The notes beneath the pieces were generated by a model. It searched no databases. It saw nothing but the letters and a program-made list of their open reading frames with translations, and was not told the DNA's origin. Below, in pieces: positions 8,909 to 17,608 of a stretch of DNA of 64,000 nt. Position 1 is the stretch's first letter. The number at the start of each line of letters is the position of its first letter. This DNA comes from Deltaproteobacteria bacterium (lineage in GTDB: Bacteria; Myxococcota; Myxococcia; SLRQ01). The stretch is from assembly GCA_029210625.1 (NCBI GenBank), contig JARGFU010000013.1, positions 62,001 to 126,000 on the forward strand. The letters are read 5' to 3'. The translations under genes and the position numbers were made by a program.

Positions 8909-9385
8909 ATGACGACCCTGTCGCCCATGACCCTTCCCAAGTGCGGCCTCTACAAGACCACCGCCGAGATCGAGGGCGTGCCCGCCGGTCGGCTGGTCTA
9001 CTTCCACAACCACGGTGACCCCGGCCCGGGCATCTACCTGCCCGAGGGCTGGGAGTTCAACCGGGCGCGCTTCCAGCAGCAGGGGCGCACGCTCGCCGAG
9101 GACGAGCAGGCCGAAGACCTCGAGGCGGTGCTGCCCGAGGGGCTCTACCGGGTGCTCGAGACCTTCACCTGCTGCGAGAACGACTGCCGCACCTTCGAGG
9201 CCGGCCTGCTGGTTCAGGTCGGCTACAACGGCGAGGCCCAGCCCATCCTCTTCGTCCCCGAGTGGACCGAGCGGGGCCTGGCCTTCCCGATGCAGGGGCA
9301 GCCCCTGGATCCCGGGCGCCTCGCGAAGCTCGAGGAGCTGAAGGTCGCGCACCGCCACGTCCACGGCAGCGACGACACGCACTAG
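8909..9385 (+). CDS. Conserved-looking hypothetical cytoplasmic protein
   Basis: 158 residues with no signal peptide or membrane segment. It has YFHNHGDPGPGIYLPEGW and a paired-Cys segment TFTCCENDCRTFEAG, which could bind a metal or form a disulfide. Start is uncertain: ATG at 8909 or 8927 fit equally and neither has a good Shine-Dalgarno. Its stop is shared in a CTAG with the convergent darP stop. Coding is supported by strong GC3 and by tight convergent packing. Function not recognised. Confidence 0.65.
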   Translation: MTTLSPMTLPKCGLYKTTAEIEGVPAGRLVYFHNHGDPGPGIYLPEGWEFNRARFQQQGRTLAEDEQAEDLEAVLPEGLYRVLETFTCCENDCRTFEAGLLVQVGYNGEAQPILFVPEWTERGLAFPMQGQPLDPGRLAKLEELKVAHRHVHGSDDTH

Positions 9386-9900
9386 GTCCGGCGGAGCTGC
9401 TCGGCGACGAGCTGGAAGATCTCCCGCCCCGCCTTCTTGCCCTTCTCCTCCGAGGAGGGCCTTCGGGCGGTGCGCTGCAGCTGCCGCAGGCGCTGGACGT
9501 CGATGGCCGGGAAGGTCTCCACCAGCTCGGTGAGCGCGGCGTCGCCCTCGGCGCCCTCGGCCAGCAGCCGCTCGCGCCAGCGCTCGATGGCCTTCAGCTC
9601 CGCGCGCTCCCCCGGCGCCGGCCTCGAGAGCGCGGTGTAGGCCTCCTGGATGGCCTCGTGATCCGCCTCCCGCAGGAGGGCGGCGATCAGCTTCAGCTGG
9701 CGCTTGCGGGCGCCGCGCTGATGCAGGCGCCGCCCCTCGTCCACCTCTTCCCGCAGGTGGGCGTCCAGCGGGATGCGCTCGAGCGAGGCCACCGGGAGCT
9801 CCACCAGCTGGCGGGCCAGCTCGGCGACGGCCTCCAGATCCCGCTTGCGCTGGGAGCGGCTCGGCCCCCGCTCCTCCTCCGGGCGGTCCTGCTCATCCAT
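9382..9900 (-). CDS. darP: Ribosome-associated protein DarP (YjgA/DUF615 family)
   Basis: 172 residues, highly charged and helical. The opening SRSQRKRDLEAVAELARQLVEL and later RKRQLKLIAALLREAD and AERWR-like helices match the DUF615/YjgA family, whose E. coli member DarP binds late 50S precursors near the peptidyl-transferase centre. The start at 9900 overlaps the end of the upstream ceramidase-like gene by 8 bases, so both are probably one transcript. Its stop is shared in a CTAG with the opposing gene. Family call is good; function here is by homology. Confidence 0.85.
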   Translation of the reverse strand: MDEQDRPEEERGPSRSQRKRDLEAVAELARQLVELPVASLERIPLDAHLREEVDEGRRLHQRGARKRQLKLIAALLREADHEAIQEAYTALSRPAPGERAELKAIERWRERLLAEGAEGDAALTELVETFPAIDVQRLRQLQRTARRPSSEEKGKKAGREIFQLVAEQLRRT

Positions 9901-10618
9901 CGGCCGGGGCCCCCAGGGAGGGCTGGCGGGCGTAGAAGACCGCCAGGAAGGTGAACGAGACCGCGCAGAGGATGTGCCAGAAGGCGTGCCCCTGGATCAG
10001 GTGATCGGTGGGGTTGCACCAGACCCGGGAGAGATCCAGGGCCGAGAGGGTCGCGGCCGCCCCCAGGAAGAGGCAGGCCCAGAGGAAGAGCCCCAGGTTC
10101 GTCGCGGTCGTGGTCCGCAGCCGGATCCAGATCTCCTGCCCGACCACGAAGAGGATGAGGCCGAGGACCAGCAGCTGGATCGGGAATCGGACGGCCACCC
10201 CCAGGGGCACCAGCGCCGAGAAGAGGAGGGAGCCGCCCAGGTAGAGCCAGCGGGCTCGACCGGGCGTGATCGCGTCCGTCCGGCGCAGGTTCAGCACCAG
10301 GGGCAGGAAGATGAAGAGGAACATCCCCACGAAGTCGAAGAACTGGAAGAAGAAGGTGTAGGAGCCGTGGAAGGCGAAGGAGGAGAGCCCCAGGAAGATC
10401 AGCATCGGCCCGAACCAGCGCATCAGCGGCTCGGGGTGCCTGCGGAAGAGGAAGATCATCCAGATCCCCACCGCCACCATCGGCAGGTTCGACCAGGTGT
10501 CCGCCGGGTTCACGATCCAGGCGCAGAGCTCCTCCTCGCACCAGTCGATGTTCGGGCGGGCCCAGTCGGCCCAGGGGCAGCCCTCCGGCAGAGCCGGGAC
10601 GTCGTTCAGCGCAGCCAT
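9893..10618 (-). CDS. Alkaline ceramidase-like (CREST family) integral membrane protein
   Basis: 241 residues with about seven hydrophobic segments. The N-terminus IDWCEEELCAWIVNPADTWSNLP, the FHGSYTFFFQFFDFVGMF segment and the C-terminal QGHAFWHILCAVS carry the spaced Ser, Asp and His residues that bind zinc in CREST hydrolases such as alkaline ceramidases, which cleave the amide of ceramide. ATG at 10618 is preferred over an in-frame GTG at 10627 because GAGAG lies 8 bases before it. Upstream of and overlapping darP. Myxobacteria make sphingolipids, so a ceramide substrate is plausible but unproven. Confidence 0.8.
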   Translation of the reverse strand: MAALNDVPALPEGCPWADWARPNIDWCEEELCAWIVNPADTWSNLPMVAVGIWMIFLFRRHPEPLMRWFGPMLIFLGLSSFAFHGSYTFFFQFFDFVGMFLFIFLPLVLNLRRTDAITPGRARWLYLGGSLLFSALVPLGVAVRFPIQLLVLGLILFVVGQEIWIRLRTTTATNLGLFLWACLFLGAAATLSALDLSRVWCNPTDHLIQGHAFWHILCAVSFTFLAVFYARQPSLGAPADG

Positions 10619-10681
10619 CGGAAGCACTCTCTAGCACAGGGACCCCCGAACCCAAGCCAGAAGCGGCCAAGGTCAATGGTC

Positions 10682-10694
10682 GGGGTCTGACCCC
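10682..10694. repeat. 13-base perfect palindrome in the ceramidase-like gene upstream region
   Basis: GGGGTCTGACCCC is an exact inverted repeat around a central T, embedded in a 300-base non-coding stretch (10619-10917) rich in GAAGC(G)GC iterations. No promoter was identified with confidence in this stretch. Confidence 0.5.
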
Positions 10695-10749
10695 ATCGCC
10701 GAAGCGGCCGAAGGCGGCGACCCGGGAACCCCCGGCAGAAGCGAGCGAA

Positions 10750-10832
10750 GGCGGCGCGAAGCCGGCGAAGCTCAGCGGTCCTGTGCAGGCCTGGAGCAAG
10801 TTGAGGGGTTTGGGGGGAGTGGAACTTCCCCC
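10750..10832 (+). repeat. Dispersed intergenic repeat, copy A
   Basis: An 83-base block that begins GGCGGCGCG and ends in a hairpin GGGGGAGT-GGA-ACTTCCCC. It aligns without gaps to 24303-24385 (58 of 83 positions by hand count). Substitutions in the terminal stem largely keep pairing. It lies just beyond the terminator of the 10918 gene. Confidence 0.6.
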
Positions 10833-10874
10833 AAATAAAATGAGGCGGACCTACCGCGCTTGCAGGTCCGCCTC
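10831..10874 (-). terminator. Intrinsic terminator downstream of the 10918-11274 gene
   Basis: Perfect 11-bp stem: GAGGCGGACCT at 10842-10852 and AGGTCCGCCTC at 10864-10874, loop of 11. Read on the minus strand it is followed by ATTTTATTT, a U-rich tail. A second stem, CCCCACG/CGTGGGG (10883-10902), lies between it and the stop codon. Confidence 0.8.
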
Positions 10875-10917
10875 GGCGTCGACCCCACGCTTTCACGTGG
10901 GGGGAGTGATCGACGCT

Positions 10918-11274
10918 CTACTTCGCGTTTTCGGTTGCCGTCTCGTCCTTGGCCTCGGGCACCTCGGTCTTCATGGTCGCGCGGGCCAGGGCGTGGATGG
11001 TGCTGCCGAGCACCGCGCCCACCACCACGAAGACACCGGCGGTGGAGAGCAGGCCGGCGACCATGCCGAAGATGGTGATGCCGCGGGCCATCAGGCTGGC
11101 GTCCACCGGGTGGCCGAGCAGGCCCGCCGCGAGGGCCGCGCCGGCGAAGCCACCGTAGACGAGGGAGGGGAGCAGGCCGACGATCAGGAAGACGATGAGT
11201 CCGAGGATGCCGCCGCCGAAGGCGAAGGTCTTCTCACCCTGGTTGTCGGGATGGGTCTTGTTCTGGGTCGTCAT
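10918..11274 (-). CDS. Small integral membrane protein, function unknown
   Basis: 118 residues from the ATG at 11274, selected by a strong AAGGAGG 7-8 bases upstream. Two long hydrophobic stretches (about 14-48 and 60-95) suggest three or four membrane helices separated by short loops; the ends are hydrophilic (N-terminal Gln/Lys/Asp, C-terminal Glu/Ala/Lys). The upstream region holds GTGCCA/TCCAA in sigma-54-like spacing on the minus strand (TGGCAC-N5-TTGG), but the -12 GC is GG, so the promoter is doubtful. Not recognised. Confidence 0.75.
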   Translation of the reverse strand: MTTQNKTHPDNQGEKTFAFGGGILGLIVFLIVGLLPSLVYGGFAGAALAAGLLGHPVDASLMARGITIFGMVAGLLSTAGVFVVVGAVLGSTIHALARATMKTEVPEAKDETATENAK

Positions 11275-11377
11275 GGCTACCTCCTTGGGTCGTTCCGAGA
11301 GAGCGTTCTTGCCTCCCTTCCATTCCAAGTATGGTGCCAGGTTCGAATCCCAGTGATTTCAAGCACTTGGGAAATGG

Positions 11378-11399
11378 GGTCTGTCGGGAAAAACAGACC
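11378..11399 (-). other. Hairpin in the 11275-11501 intergenic stretch
   Basis: GGTCTGT at 11378-11384 pairs with ACAGACC at 11393-11399 around an 8-base A-rich loop. It lies about 100 bases past the stop of the 11502 lipoprotein gene and could be a weak terminator, although no U run follows on the minus strand. Confidence 0.35.
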
Positions 11400-11501
11400 G
11401 CTAGCGATGGATGACCAGAAACGCCAGTCATTCCATGGGTTTGAGTGCCCTGTCCGCTTCTCCCTACAGGGGGGTGGGGGAAGGGCGCGTTTCCGACGGG
11501 A

Positions 11502-14024
11502 TCAGGCCTCGTCGGCGCCGATGTCCGGCCCGGCGCCCCGGGGCCGGCTCTGGCCGTCGAGGTCGTCGGAGGGGATCACCCCCAGCGGCGTGGTGGCGGC
11601 GCCGGCGTCGAGGCAGGGGTTGGCGAGGCCGGTCTCGAGGTGGAAGTCGGCCGTGGCGGCGTCGACGAAGGGGCAGGGGCCGGCGAGGTTGCCGGTCCAG
11701 GGGGTCCCCGAGTCGTTGCAGGCCGAGAGGTCCGTCGGATCGTTCTGGTCGAGATCGGCGATGTTCGCCGAGTTGCGGCAGCGCAGGAGGGCCGCGCCGT
11801 CGGAGGCCAGGGCGTTGGAGAAGAGCAGGCTCCCGCGGGAGGCCACGTTGGTCAGGACGATCCCGTAGTCCCCGCCGTCGAAGATCGTGTTGGCCACGTT
11901 CACCGGGACCTGGGTGACCAGCCCGCCGGCGGAGGTGGAGCTGGCGATGACCGTGCTGCTCTCGAGGGTCGCGGTGCCGCCGCGGATCTCGAGGGCGCTG
12001 TTGGTGGTCGCCTGGTGGTGGACCACCGAGTTGCGCAGGTAGAGGTCTCCGCCGGTGACCAGGATGGTGTCCGAGGTGTTGGTGGAGCCCGCCCCTCCGA
12101 TGAGCCCGAGGTAGGTGCGCTCGATGACGGCCGTGCCCGTGGCGAGCTCGAGGGCCCGGCCCCCGGAGATGCCCTTGTTGGTGATCACGCTCGAGTCACG
12201 CAGGGTGAGGGTGCTGCCGCCGATCCAGAGGCCGTCGGCGTGCTGGCCGCCGTTGGTGAGGATGCTGACCCGGTCGAGGGTCAGGTTGCCGCCGGACTGC
12301 GCCACGAAGACGTAGGAGGAGAAGGGCTGGGCGTCGATGCCCGCGGCGCAGTCCTCGAAGGTGGCCACGCAGCCGGAGCAGAGGAAGAGGCGGGCGGTGT
12401 TGGTGCAGGGGAGGGTGTGGCGGGCGTGGATCTGGCTCCACTTCACGGCCAGGCCGGAGGGCAGGGTCACGCCCCAGGTGCTGTTGTTACAGGCCGGCGC
12501 CGTCTGCACGAAGGTCACCTCGGTGAGCTCCGCGGTGCGGACGAAGGTCACCGGATCGTAGCCGCCCTCGAGGTCGACCCCGGCCGGCCAGGCCCGCTCC
12601 TGGGGCGTGGTGTCGGTGAAGGCGCCGGTGGTGAGCAGGAGGGTCCGGCCGTCACCCTGGGCGCCGCCGCCGGTGATGAGCTCGAGGCCGCGGGCGAGGG
12701 TCTCGCAGGGCTGCTCCACCGTGCCGCAGCCTCCGTCATCGGAGGCGGTGGCGGCGCTGCTGACCACCACCGCGTCGTTCTCGGAGGGCCCGGCGAAGAG
12801 GGTGACGGTCTGGGGGTCCGACTCGAGGACCCCGTCCGAGGCCACCACCTCGTAGACGGCCGAGGTGGGATCGCCGGCGTCCACCAGATCGCGGTAGGAG
12901 GGCGCGAGGATCACGGGCCGCAGCCCGACCTGGGAGTCGGGGAAGAGGGGAGCGCCGCTGGTGCGGGTCCAGGTCACGAGGATCGGATCACCTTCGGGAT
13001 CCACGCTGCCCGAGGCGTCGAGGGGGAAGGCCTTGCCCGCGCCGGCGACGAAGCTCGGGCCGTTGAGCGAGAGCAGGGGAGCCTGGTTGGCGTAGACCCG
13101 GACCCGGGCCGGGGCGCTCTCGGCGCCCTCGGGGTCGGTGACGACGAGCTCGACCTCGAAGTTGCCGCTGCCCACCACCTGCAGGGTGGCGGTCATCTGA
13201 TCGGTGGCCCCGTCGAAGGAGGCGGTGCCGTGGGAGGGCACGCTGGCGATGCGCCAGCTCCAGCCGGCGATCGCGTCCCCGTCGGGGTCGCTGGAGGGCG
13301 AGCCCGTGAGCTGGAAGCGGAAGGGGTCGACGGCGGAGGCGGTCGCGGAGCCCCGCGCCACGGGGGCCTGGTTCTCGGCCAGGACCAGGGTCTCCACCGG
13401 CGCGGAGAGGGCCTGGCCGTCGCCGACGACCAGCTCGAGGAGGTAGTCGCCCTTCACCGAGGAGCGGAAGGTGGGCAGGCGGGTGTCGGCGTCGGTGAGG
13501 AGGCTGGAGAGCACGGCGCCGGTGGGGCCCGAGACGACCGTCCACTGCCAGCTGGCGATGGCGTCCCCGTCCGGGTCGATGGCGTTGCCCCGCAGGCGCA
13601 GGGGGGTGCCGTTGGGCGTGACCCAGCTCGTGCCGGCGTCAGCCACCGGCGGGCGGTTGAAGCGCACATCGACCAGCACCAGGTCCGGGGGGCTCTCGGA
13701 GAACTCGTCGAAGGCGCGCACCTCGAAGACCAGGGTGGTGTTCTCCTCGGGGCTGGCGAAGGTCACCTCGCGGGCGGTGGGCTCGGAGAGGGTGACGCCC
13801 GGACCCTGGGTCTGCCGCCAGTAGTAGGTGAGCTCGTCCTGGTCGGCGTCGGTGCCGGTGGCGGAGAGCGTCACCGTCTCACCGCCGTTCACCGACTGAT
13901 CCTCGCCGGCGCTCACCAGGGGCCGGTTGTTCTCCATCGCCTTCTTGTCGAAGCTCGGGCAGCCGGAGAGCAGGAGGGAGAGGCCGAGGAGGCCGGCGAG
14001 GGGGAGCGAGGGCGACCTTTTCAT
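11502..14024 (-). CDS. Surface lipoprotein with PKD/cadherin-like repeats and a beta-helix domain
   Basis: 840 residues. Signal peptide with lipobox LLSGC (Cys21). About 30-430 holds four Ig-like PKD repeats recognised by recurring NRPPVADAG, DPDGDAIASWQW and DPEGDPI motifs. About 440-820 looks like a right-handed parallel beta helix of the polymorphic outer-membrane-protein type, with repeated short turns, GGCGTVEQPCETLARGL and an end of LDGQSRPRGAGPDIGADE, a signature common in such proteins. It is expected on the outer membrane surface, perhaps in adhesion. TAGGCT lies 6 bases before the ATG, suggesting a leaderless mRNA. Confidence 0.85.
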   Translation of the reverse strand: MKRSPSLPLAGLLGLSLLLSGCPSFDKKAMENNRPLVSAGEDQSVNGGETVTLSATGTDADQDELTYYWRQTQGPGVTLSEPTAREVTFASPEENTTLVFEVRAFDEFSESPPDLVLVDVRFNRPPVADAGTSWVTPNGTPLRLRGNAIDPDGDAIASWQWTVVSGPTGAVLSSLLTDADTRLPTFRSSVKGDYLLELVVGDGQALSAPVETLVLAENQAPVARGSATASAVDPFRFQLTGSPSSDPDGDAIAGWSWRIASVPSHGTASFDGATDQMTATLQVVGSGNFEVELVVTDPEGAESAPARVRVYANQAPLLSLNGPSFVAGAGKAFPLDASGSVDPEGDPILVTWTRTSGAPLFPDSQVGLRPVILAPSYRDLVDAGDPTSAVYEVVASDGVLESDPQTVTLFAGPSENDAVVVSSAATASDDGGCGTVEQPCETLARGLELITGGGAQGDGRTLLLTTGAFTDTTPQERAWPAGVDLEGGYDPVTFVRTAELTEVTFVQTAPACNNSTWGVTLPSGLAVKWSQIHARHTLPCTNTARLFLCSGCVATFEDCAAGIDAQPFSSYVFVAQSGGNLTLDRVSILTNGGQHADGLWIGGSTLTLRDSSVITNKGISGGRALELATGTAVIERTYLGLIGGAGSTNTSDTILVTGGDLYLRNSVVHHQATTNSALEIRGGTATLESSTVIASSTSAGGLVTQVPVNVANTIFDGGDYGIVLTNVASRGSLLFSNALASDGAALLRCRNSANIADLDQNDPTDLSACNDSGTPWTGNLAGPCPFVDAATADFHLETGLANPCLDAGAATTPLGVIPSDDLDGQSRPRGAGPDIGADEA

Positions 14025-14073
14025 GGGCGCAGCCTACCTGCTCGACCTGCTCTCGGGGAGGGTCGCGGGCGAA

Positions 14074-14118
14074 CCAAAGACGAAGGGCGCGACCGGCCTC
14101 GCCGATCGCGCCCTCGTC
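14074..14118 (-). terminator. Intrinsic terminator of the pnt operon
   Basis: GACGAAGGGCGCGA at 14079-14092 pairs with TCGCGCCCTCGTC at 14106-14118 with one bulged base. On the minus strand the stem is followed by TTTGGTT. It lies between pntB and the downstream lipoprotein gene. Confidence 0.7.
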
Positions 14119-14145
14119 CTTCAGGGGTCCCTCGAGGGGGCCGTG

Positions 14146-15636
14146 CTAGGCCGCCTTCAGGGCCTCCTTCAGCTCGGTGATCATGCCCTGGAGCATCCCC
14201 TTCGCGTCGCCGAACATCATCATGGCGTTCGGGGCCTCGAAGAGCGGGTTCTTGATCTGAGCGAAGCCCGGCGAGAGCGACCGCTTGATGACGAAGACGG
14301 TCTTGGCCTCGTGCACCGTCAGGATGGGCATCCCGGCGATGGGGCTGTTGGGGTCGGTGAGGGCCACCGGGTTCACGACGTCGTTGGCGCCGGCGACGAT
14401 GACGACGTCCGTGTTCTTGAACTCGGGGTTGATCTCGTCCATCTCGACCAGCTCGTCGTAGGGCACGTCGGCCTCGGCGAGCAGGACGTTCATGTGACCG
14501 GGCATCCGGCCTGCCACCGGGTGGATGGCGTAGGTGACCTTGCAGCCGCGGCTCTTGAGCAGCTCACCGAGCTCCTTGCAGGCGTGCTGAGCCTGAGCGA
14601 CGGCCAGGCCGTAGCCGGGCACGAAGATCACGGACTCGGCGGCCTCGAGGATCATCGCGGCGGACTCGGGGTCGGCGGAGCGCACGTTCTTGTAGTCACG
14701 GGCGTCCTTCTTGTCGGCCTCGCTCGCGGTGGCACCGAAGCCGGCGAAGAGCACGTTCGCCAGCGAGCGGTTCATCGCCACGCACATGATCTTGGTGAGG
14801 ATCAGGCCCGAGGCGCCGACCAGCGCACCGGCGACGATGAGCAGGCTGTTGTTCAGCACGAAGCCCGTCGCGCAGGCCGCCAGGCCCGAGTAGGAGTTCA
14901 TCAGCGAGATGACCACCGGCATGTCGGCGCCGCCGATCGGGATGACCGCCATGACGCCCAGGATCGAGGCGGCCACGGCCACGCCGATGAAGACCCAGAG
15001 GGTGGTCGTCGGATCCGAGACGCCGAAGGCGGCCCAGGCGCCGATGCCGATGCTGCCGAAGAGGAGCAGCAGGTTGATGAAGTTCCGACCCGGCAGGAGG
15101 ATCGGCGCGTCGAACTTCCCGCGCAGCTTGAGGTACGCCACGATCGAGCCGGTCAGCGTCAGCATGCCGATGAGGATCGACAGGATGACCGTGAAGGCCG
15201 AGCTGCCGCCCACGCCCGGGACGTCCGCGAGGGTGAGCCCTGCGGCGGACTCGTTCTCCAGGAGCTCCCGGAAGACGTAGGAGCCGCCCACGAGCGCCGA
15301 GGCGACGCCGCCGGAGCCGTTGAAGAGGGCGACCATCTCCGGCATCTCGGTCATCTGCACCCGGATGGCAGCGATGCCGCCGATGAGGATGCCGACGATC
15401 GCGCCACCGGCGACCCAGGTCCAGCCGATCCCGACCTGACCCTCGAGGGTCAGGGTGTGGTTGGCCTCGAAGAGGGCCGCGACGATGGCGATCGCCATGC
15501 CGACGCCCGAGAGGGTGTTACCGCCGCGGGCCGAGCGCACCTTGCCGAGGCGCTTGAGGCCCAGGATGAAGAAGGCGGCCGAGATGAGGTAAGCCCCGTA
15601 GATGACGAGGCTCTGGGTGTCCATTTGAGAATTCAT
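14146..15636 (-). CDS. pntB: NAD(P) transhydrogenase subunit beta
   Basis: 496 residues. It carries the membrane dII beta part (nine or so hydrophobic helices, about 1-290) and the NADP-binding dIII domain, seen as VPGYGLAVAQAQHACKEL and HPVAGRMPGHMNVLLAEA, VIVAGANDVVNP and VIKRSLSPGFA. With the alpha subunits it couples proton entry to hydride transfer from NADH to NADP. The ATG at 15636 has AGGAGG 7 bases upstream. Third gene of the pnt operon, 10 bases after pntAB. Confidence 0.97.
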   Translation of the reverse strand: MNSQMDTQSLVIYGAYLISAAFFILGLKRLGKVRSARGGNTLSGVGMAIAIVAALFEANHTLTLEGQVGIGWTWVAGGAIVGILIGGIAAIRVQMTEMPEMVALFNGSGGVASALVGGSYVFRELLENESAAGLTLADVPGVGGSSAFTVILSILIGMLTLTGSIVAYLKLRGKFDAPILLPGRNFINLLLLFGSIGIGAWAAFGVSDPTTTLWVFIGVAVAASILGVMAVIPIGGADMPVVISLMNSYSGLAACATGFVLNNSLLIVAGALVGASGLILTKIMCVAMNRSLANVLFAGFGATASEADKKDARDYKNVRSADPESAAMILEAAESVIFVPGYGLAVAQAQHACKELGELLKSRGCKVTYAIHPVAGRMPGHMNVLLAEADVPYDELVEMDEINPEFKNTDVVIVAGANDVVNPVALTDPNSPIAGMPILTVHEAKTVFVIKRSLSPGFAQIKNPLFEAPNAMMMFGDAKGMLQGMITELKEALKAA

Positions 15637-15646
15637 TGGTGGCCTC

Positions 15647-15927
<281 letters not shown>

Positions 15928-15931
<4 letters not shown>

Positions 15932-17061
15932 GCTGCGCTCCGGTTGATGGCGTCGTTGACGCGTTCGTTGCGGATCTTGCCTTCGTGAGTGGTGACGGCT
16001 CCGTCGACGATCTCGTCCTCGAAGTTGAACGAGAAGTTCCCCTCCTTGTCGTGCATGTGGAGGAGGAGCTCGAGGACGTTCCGGGCGAAGAGCACGGAGG
16101 CGTCCGCGGGCTGGGTCGCGGGGAGGTTCGAGTGCCCGATGATGAGCACGCCCTCCTTCACGACCTCCTTGTCGAGCTCGGAGAGCTCGCAGTTGCCGCC
16201 GGCGATGACGGCGAGGTCGACGATCACCGAGCCGGTCCGCATGCTCTTGACCATGTCGGCCGAGACCAGCTTCGGGGCCGGGCGGCCCGGCACCAGCGCG
16301 GTGGTGATCACCACGTTGGCCTGCGCGATGTGCTGGGCGACGATCTCCCGCTGCTTCGCGAGGAACTCGGGGGTGACCTCCTTGGCGTAGCCACCGCTCT
16401 CCTCGCCCTTCTGCAGGTCGGGCAGGGGGATGAACTTGCCGCCGAGGGACTTCACCTGCTCCTCGACCTCGGCGCGGATGTCCGAGACCTCGACGATGGC
16501 GCCGAGGCGCTTGGCCGTCGCGATGGCCTGGAGGCCGGCGACGCCGGCGCCCATGATCACCACGCGGGCCGGCTTGATGGTGCCGGCGGCGGTCATGAGG
16601 AGGGGGAAGTAGCGGTCCAGCTTGGTGGCGGCCATCAGCACGGCCTTGTAGCCGGCGATGGAGGCCTGCGAGGACAGGACGTCCATCGACTGGGCCAGCG
16701 TGGTCCGGGGGATCATCTCCATCGGGATGGAGCTGATCTTCTTCTCGGCCAGCTTCTTGATCAGGTCGTGGTTGCCCCAGGGGTTGAGCAGACCGATGAG
16801 GAGGGCGCCCTCCTTCATCTTGCCCACGTCCTCGAGGCTGGGCTCGCGGATGCAGGTGACCATGTCGGCATCCCACTGGGGAGCGCCCACGGTCGCGCCC
16901 GCGGCCTCGAACTCCTTGTCGGCGATGTGCGCGCCCTCGCCAGCGCCGCTCTCGACGTGAATCTCGAGCTTCAGCTTGGCGATGAGCTTCTTGACGGTTT
17001 CTGGAACGATAGCGACTCGGGTCTCTCCATCGAGTCGCTCCTTGGGAACGAAGAGCTTCAT
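15928..17061 (-). CDS. pntAA: NAD(P) transhydrogenase subunit alpha, NAD-binding part
   Basis: 377 residues, soluble dI domain. Motifs: MKLFVPKERLDGETRVAIVP at the start, the mobile-loop and Rossmann region VVIMGAGVAGLQAIATAKRLGA, and RPAPKLVSADMVKSMRTGSV. Related to alanine dehydrogenase but followed directly by pntAB and pntB, which settles the assignment. It starts 30 bases after the MaoC gene, so all four genes may be one transcript. Confidence 0.97.
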
Positions 17062-17091
17062 CCGTACGTCTCCGGGTTGCTGGATGGGGGG

Positions 17092-17553
17092 CTAGGCGTA
17101 GTAACGGAACACGAGCTCGGCGACCATCGCGGGCTTCTCACCGCCCTCGATCTCCATGGCACCCTGGTAGATGACCTGGAAGCCGCCCTTGATCTCCTCG
17201 ACGTCGCCGACGGTCAGCCCGAGGCGGACCTTGCTGCCGGTGGGCACCGGGGAGGGGAAGCGGACCTTGTTGAGTCCATAGTTGATGGTCATCTTCGCGC
17301 CCTGCACGTCGATGACCTGATGGTAGAGATACGGCACCAGCGAGAGGGTGAGGTACCCGTGGGCGATCGTGCCGCCGAACTGGGTCTCCTTCGCCGCACG
17401 CTCGGCGTCGATGTGGATCCACTGGTGGTCGAGGGTGGCGTCGGCGAAGGCGGTGACCCGCGCCTGATCCACCTCGATCCATTCAGAGTTTCCGAGGGAG
17501 CGGCCCTTCAGGGCCAGGAGCTCGTTCAGGTCCTTGACGACCTCTGCGGACAT
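17092..17553 (-). CDS. MaoC-like (R)-specific enoyl-CoA hydratase
   Basis: 153 residues, a single hot-dog domain. The catalytic signature DHQWIHIDAERA supplies the Asp and His of the MaoC/PhaJ family, followed by FGGTIAHGYLTLSLVPYL. Such enzymes hydrate trans-2-enoyl-CoA to (R)-3-hydroxyacyl-CoA. Start fixed by AGGAGG just upstream of the ATG at 17553. Placed directly before the transhydrogenase genes, whose NADPH could serve lipid synthesis; that link is inference. Confidence 0.9.
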   Translation of the reverse strand: MSAEVVKDLNELLALKGRSLGNSEWIEVDQARVTAFADATLDHQWIHIDAERAAKETQFGGTIAHGYLTLSLVPYLYHQVIDVQGAKMTINYGLNKVRFPSPVPTGSKVRLGLTVGDVEEIKGGFQVIYQGAMEIEGGEKPAMVAELVFRYYA

Positions 17554-17608
17554 CGAGTGGCCTCCTGTTGATCGGGGTGGCGCAAGGGAACGCGAATCCC
17601 CCGGTCTG

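Noticed and set aside
10682-10694. GGGGTCTGACCCC as a mobile REP element
   Set aside because: Single copy here and no transposase nearby; listed only as a palindrome.
11324-11339. TGGCAC-N5-TTGG on the minus strand as a sigma-54 promoter for the 11274 gene
   Set aside because: The essential -12 GC is GG; too weak to call.
11334-11356. GGTTCGAATCCC, like a tRNA T-arm, on the plus strand
   Set aside because: The stem bases around it do not pair and no other tRNA arm is present upstream.
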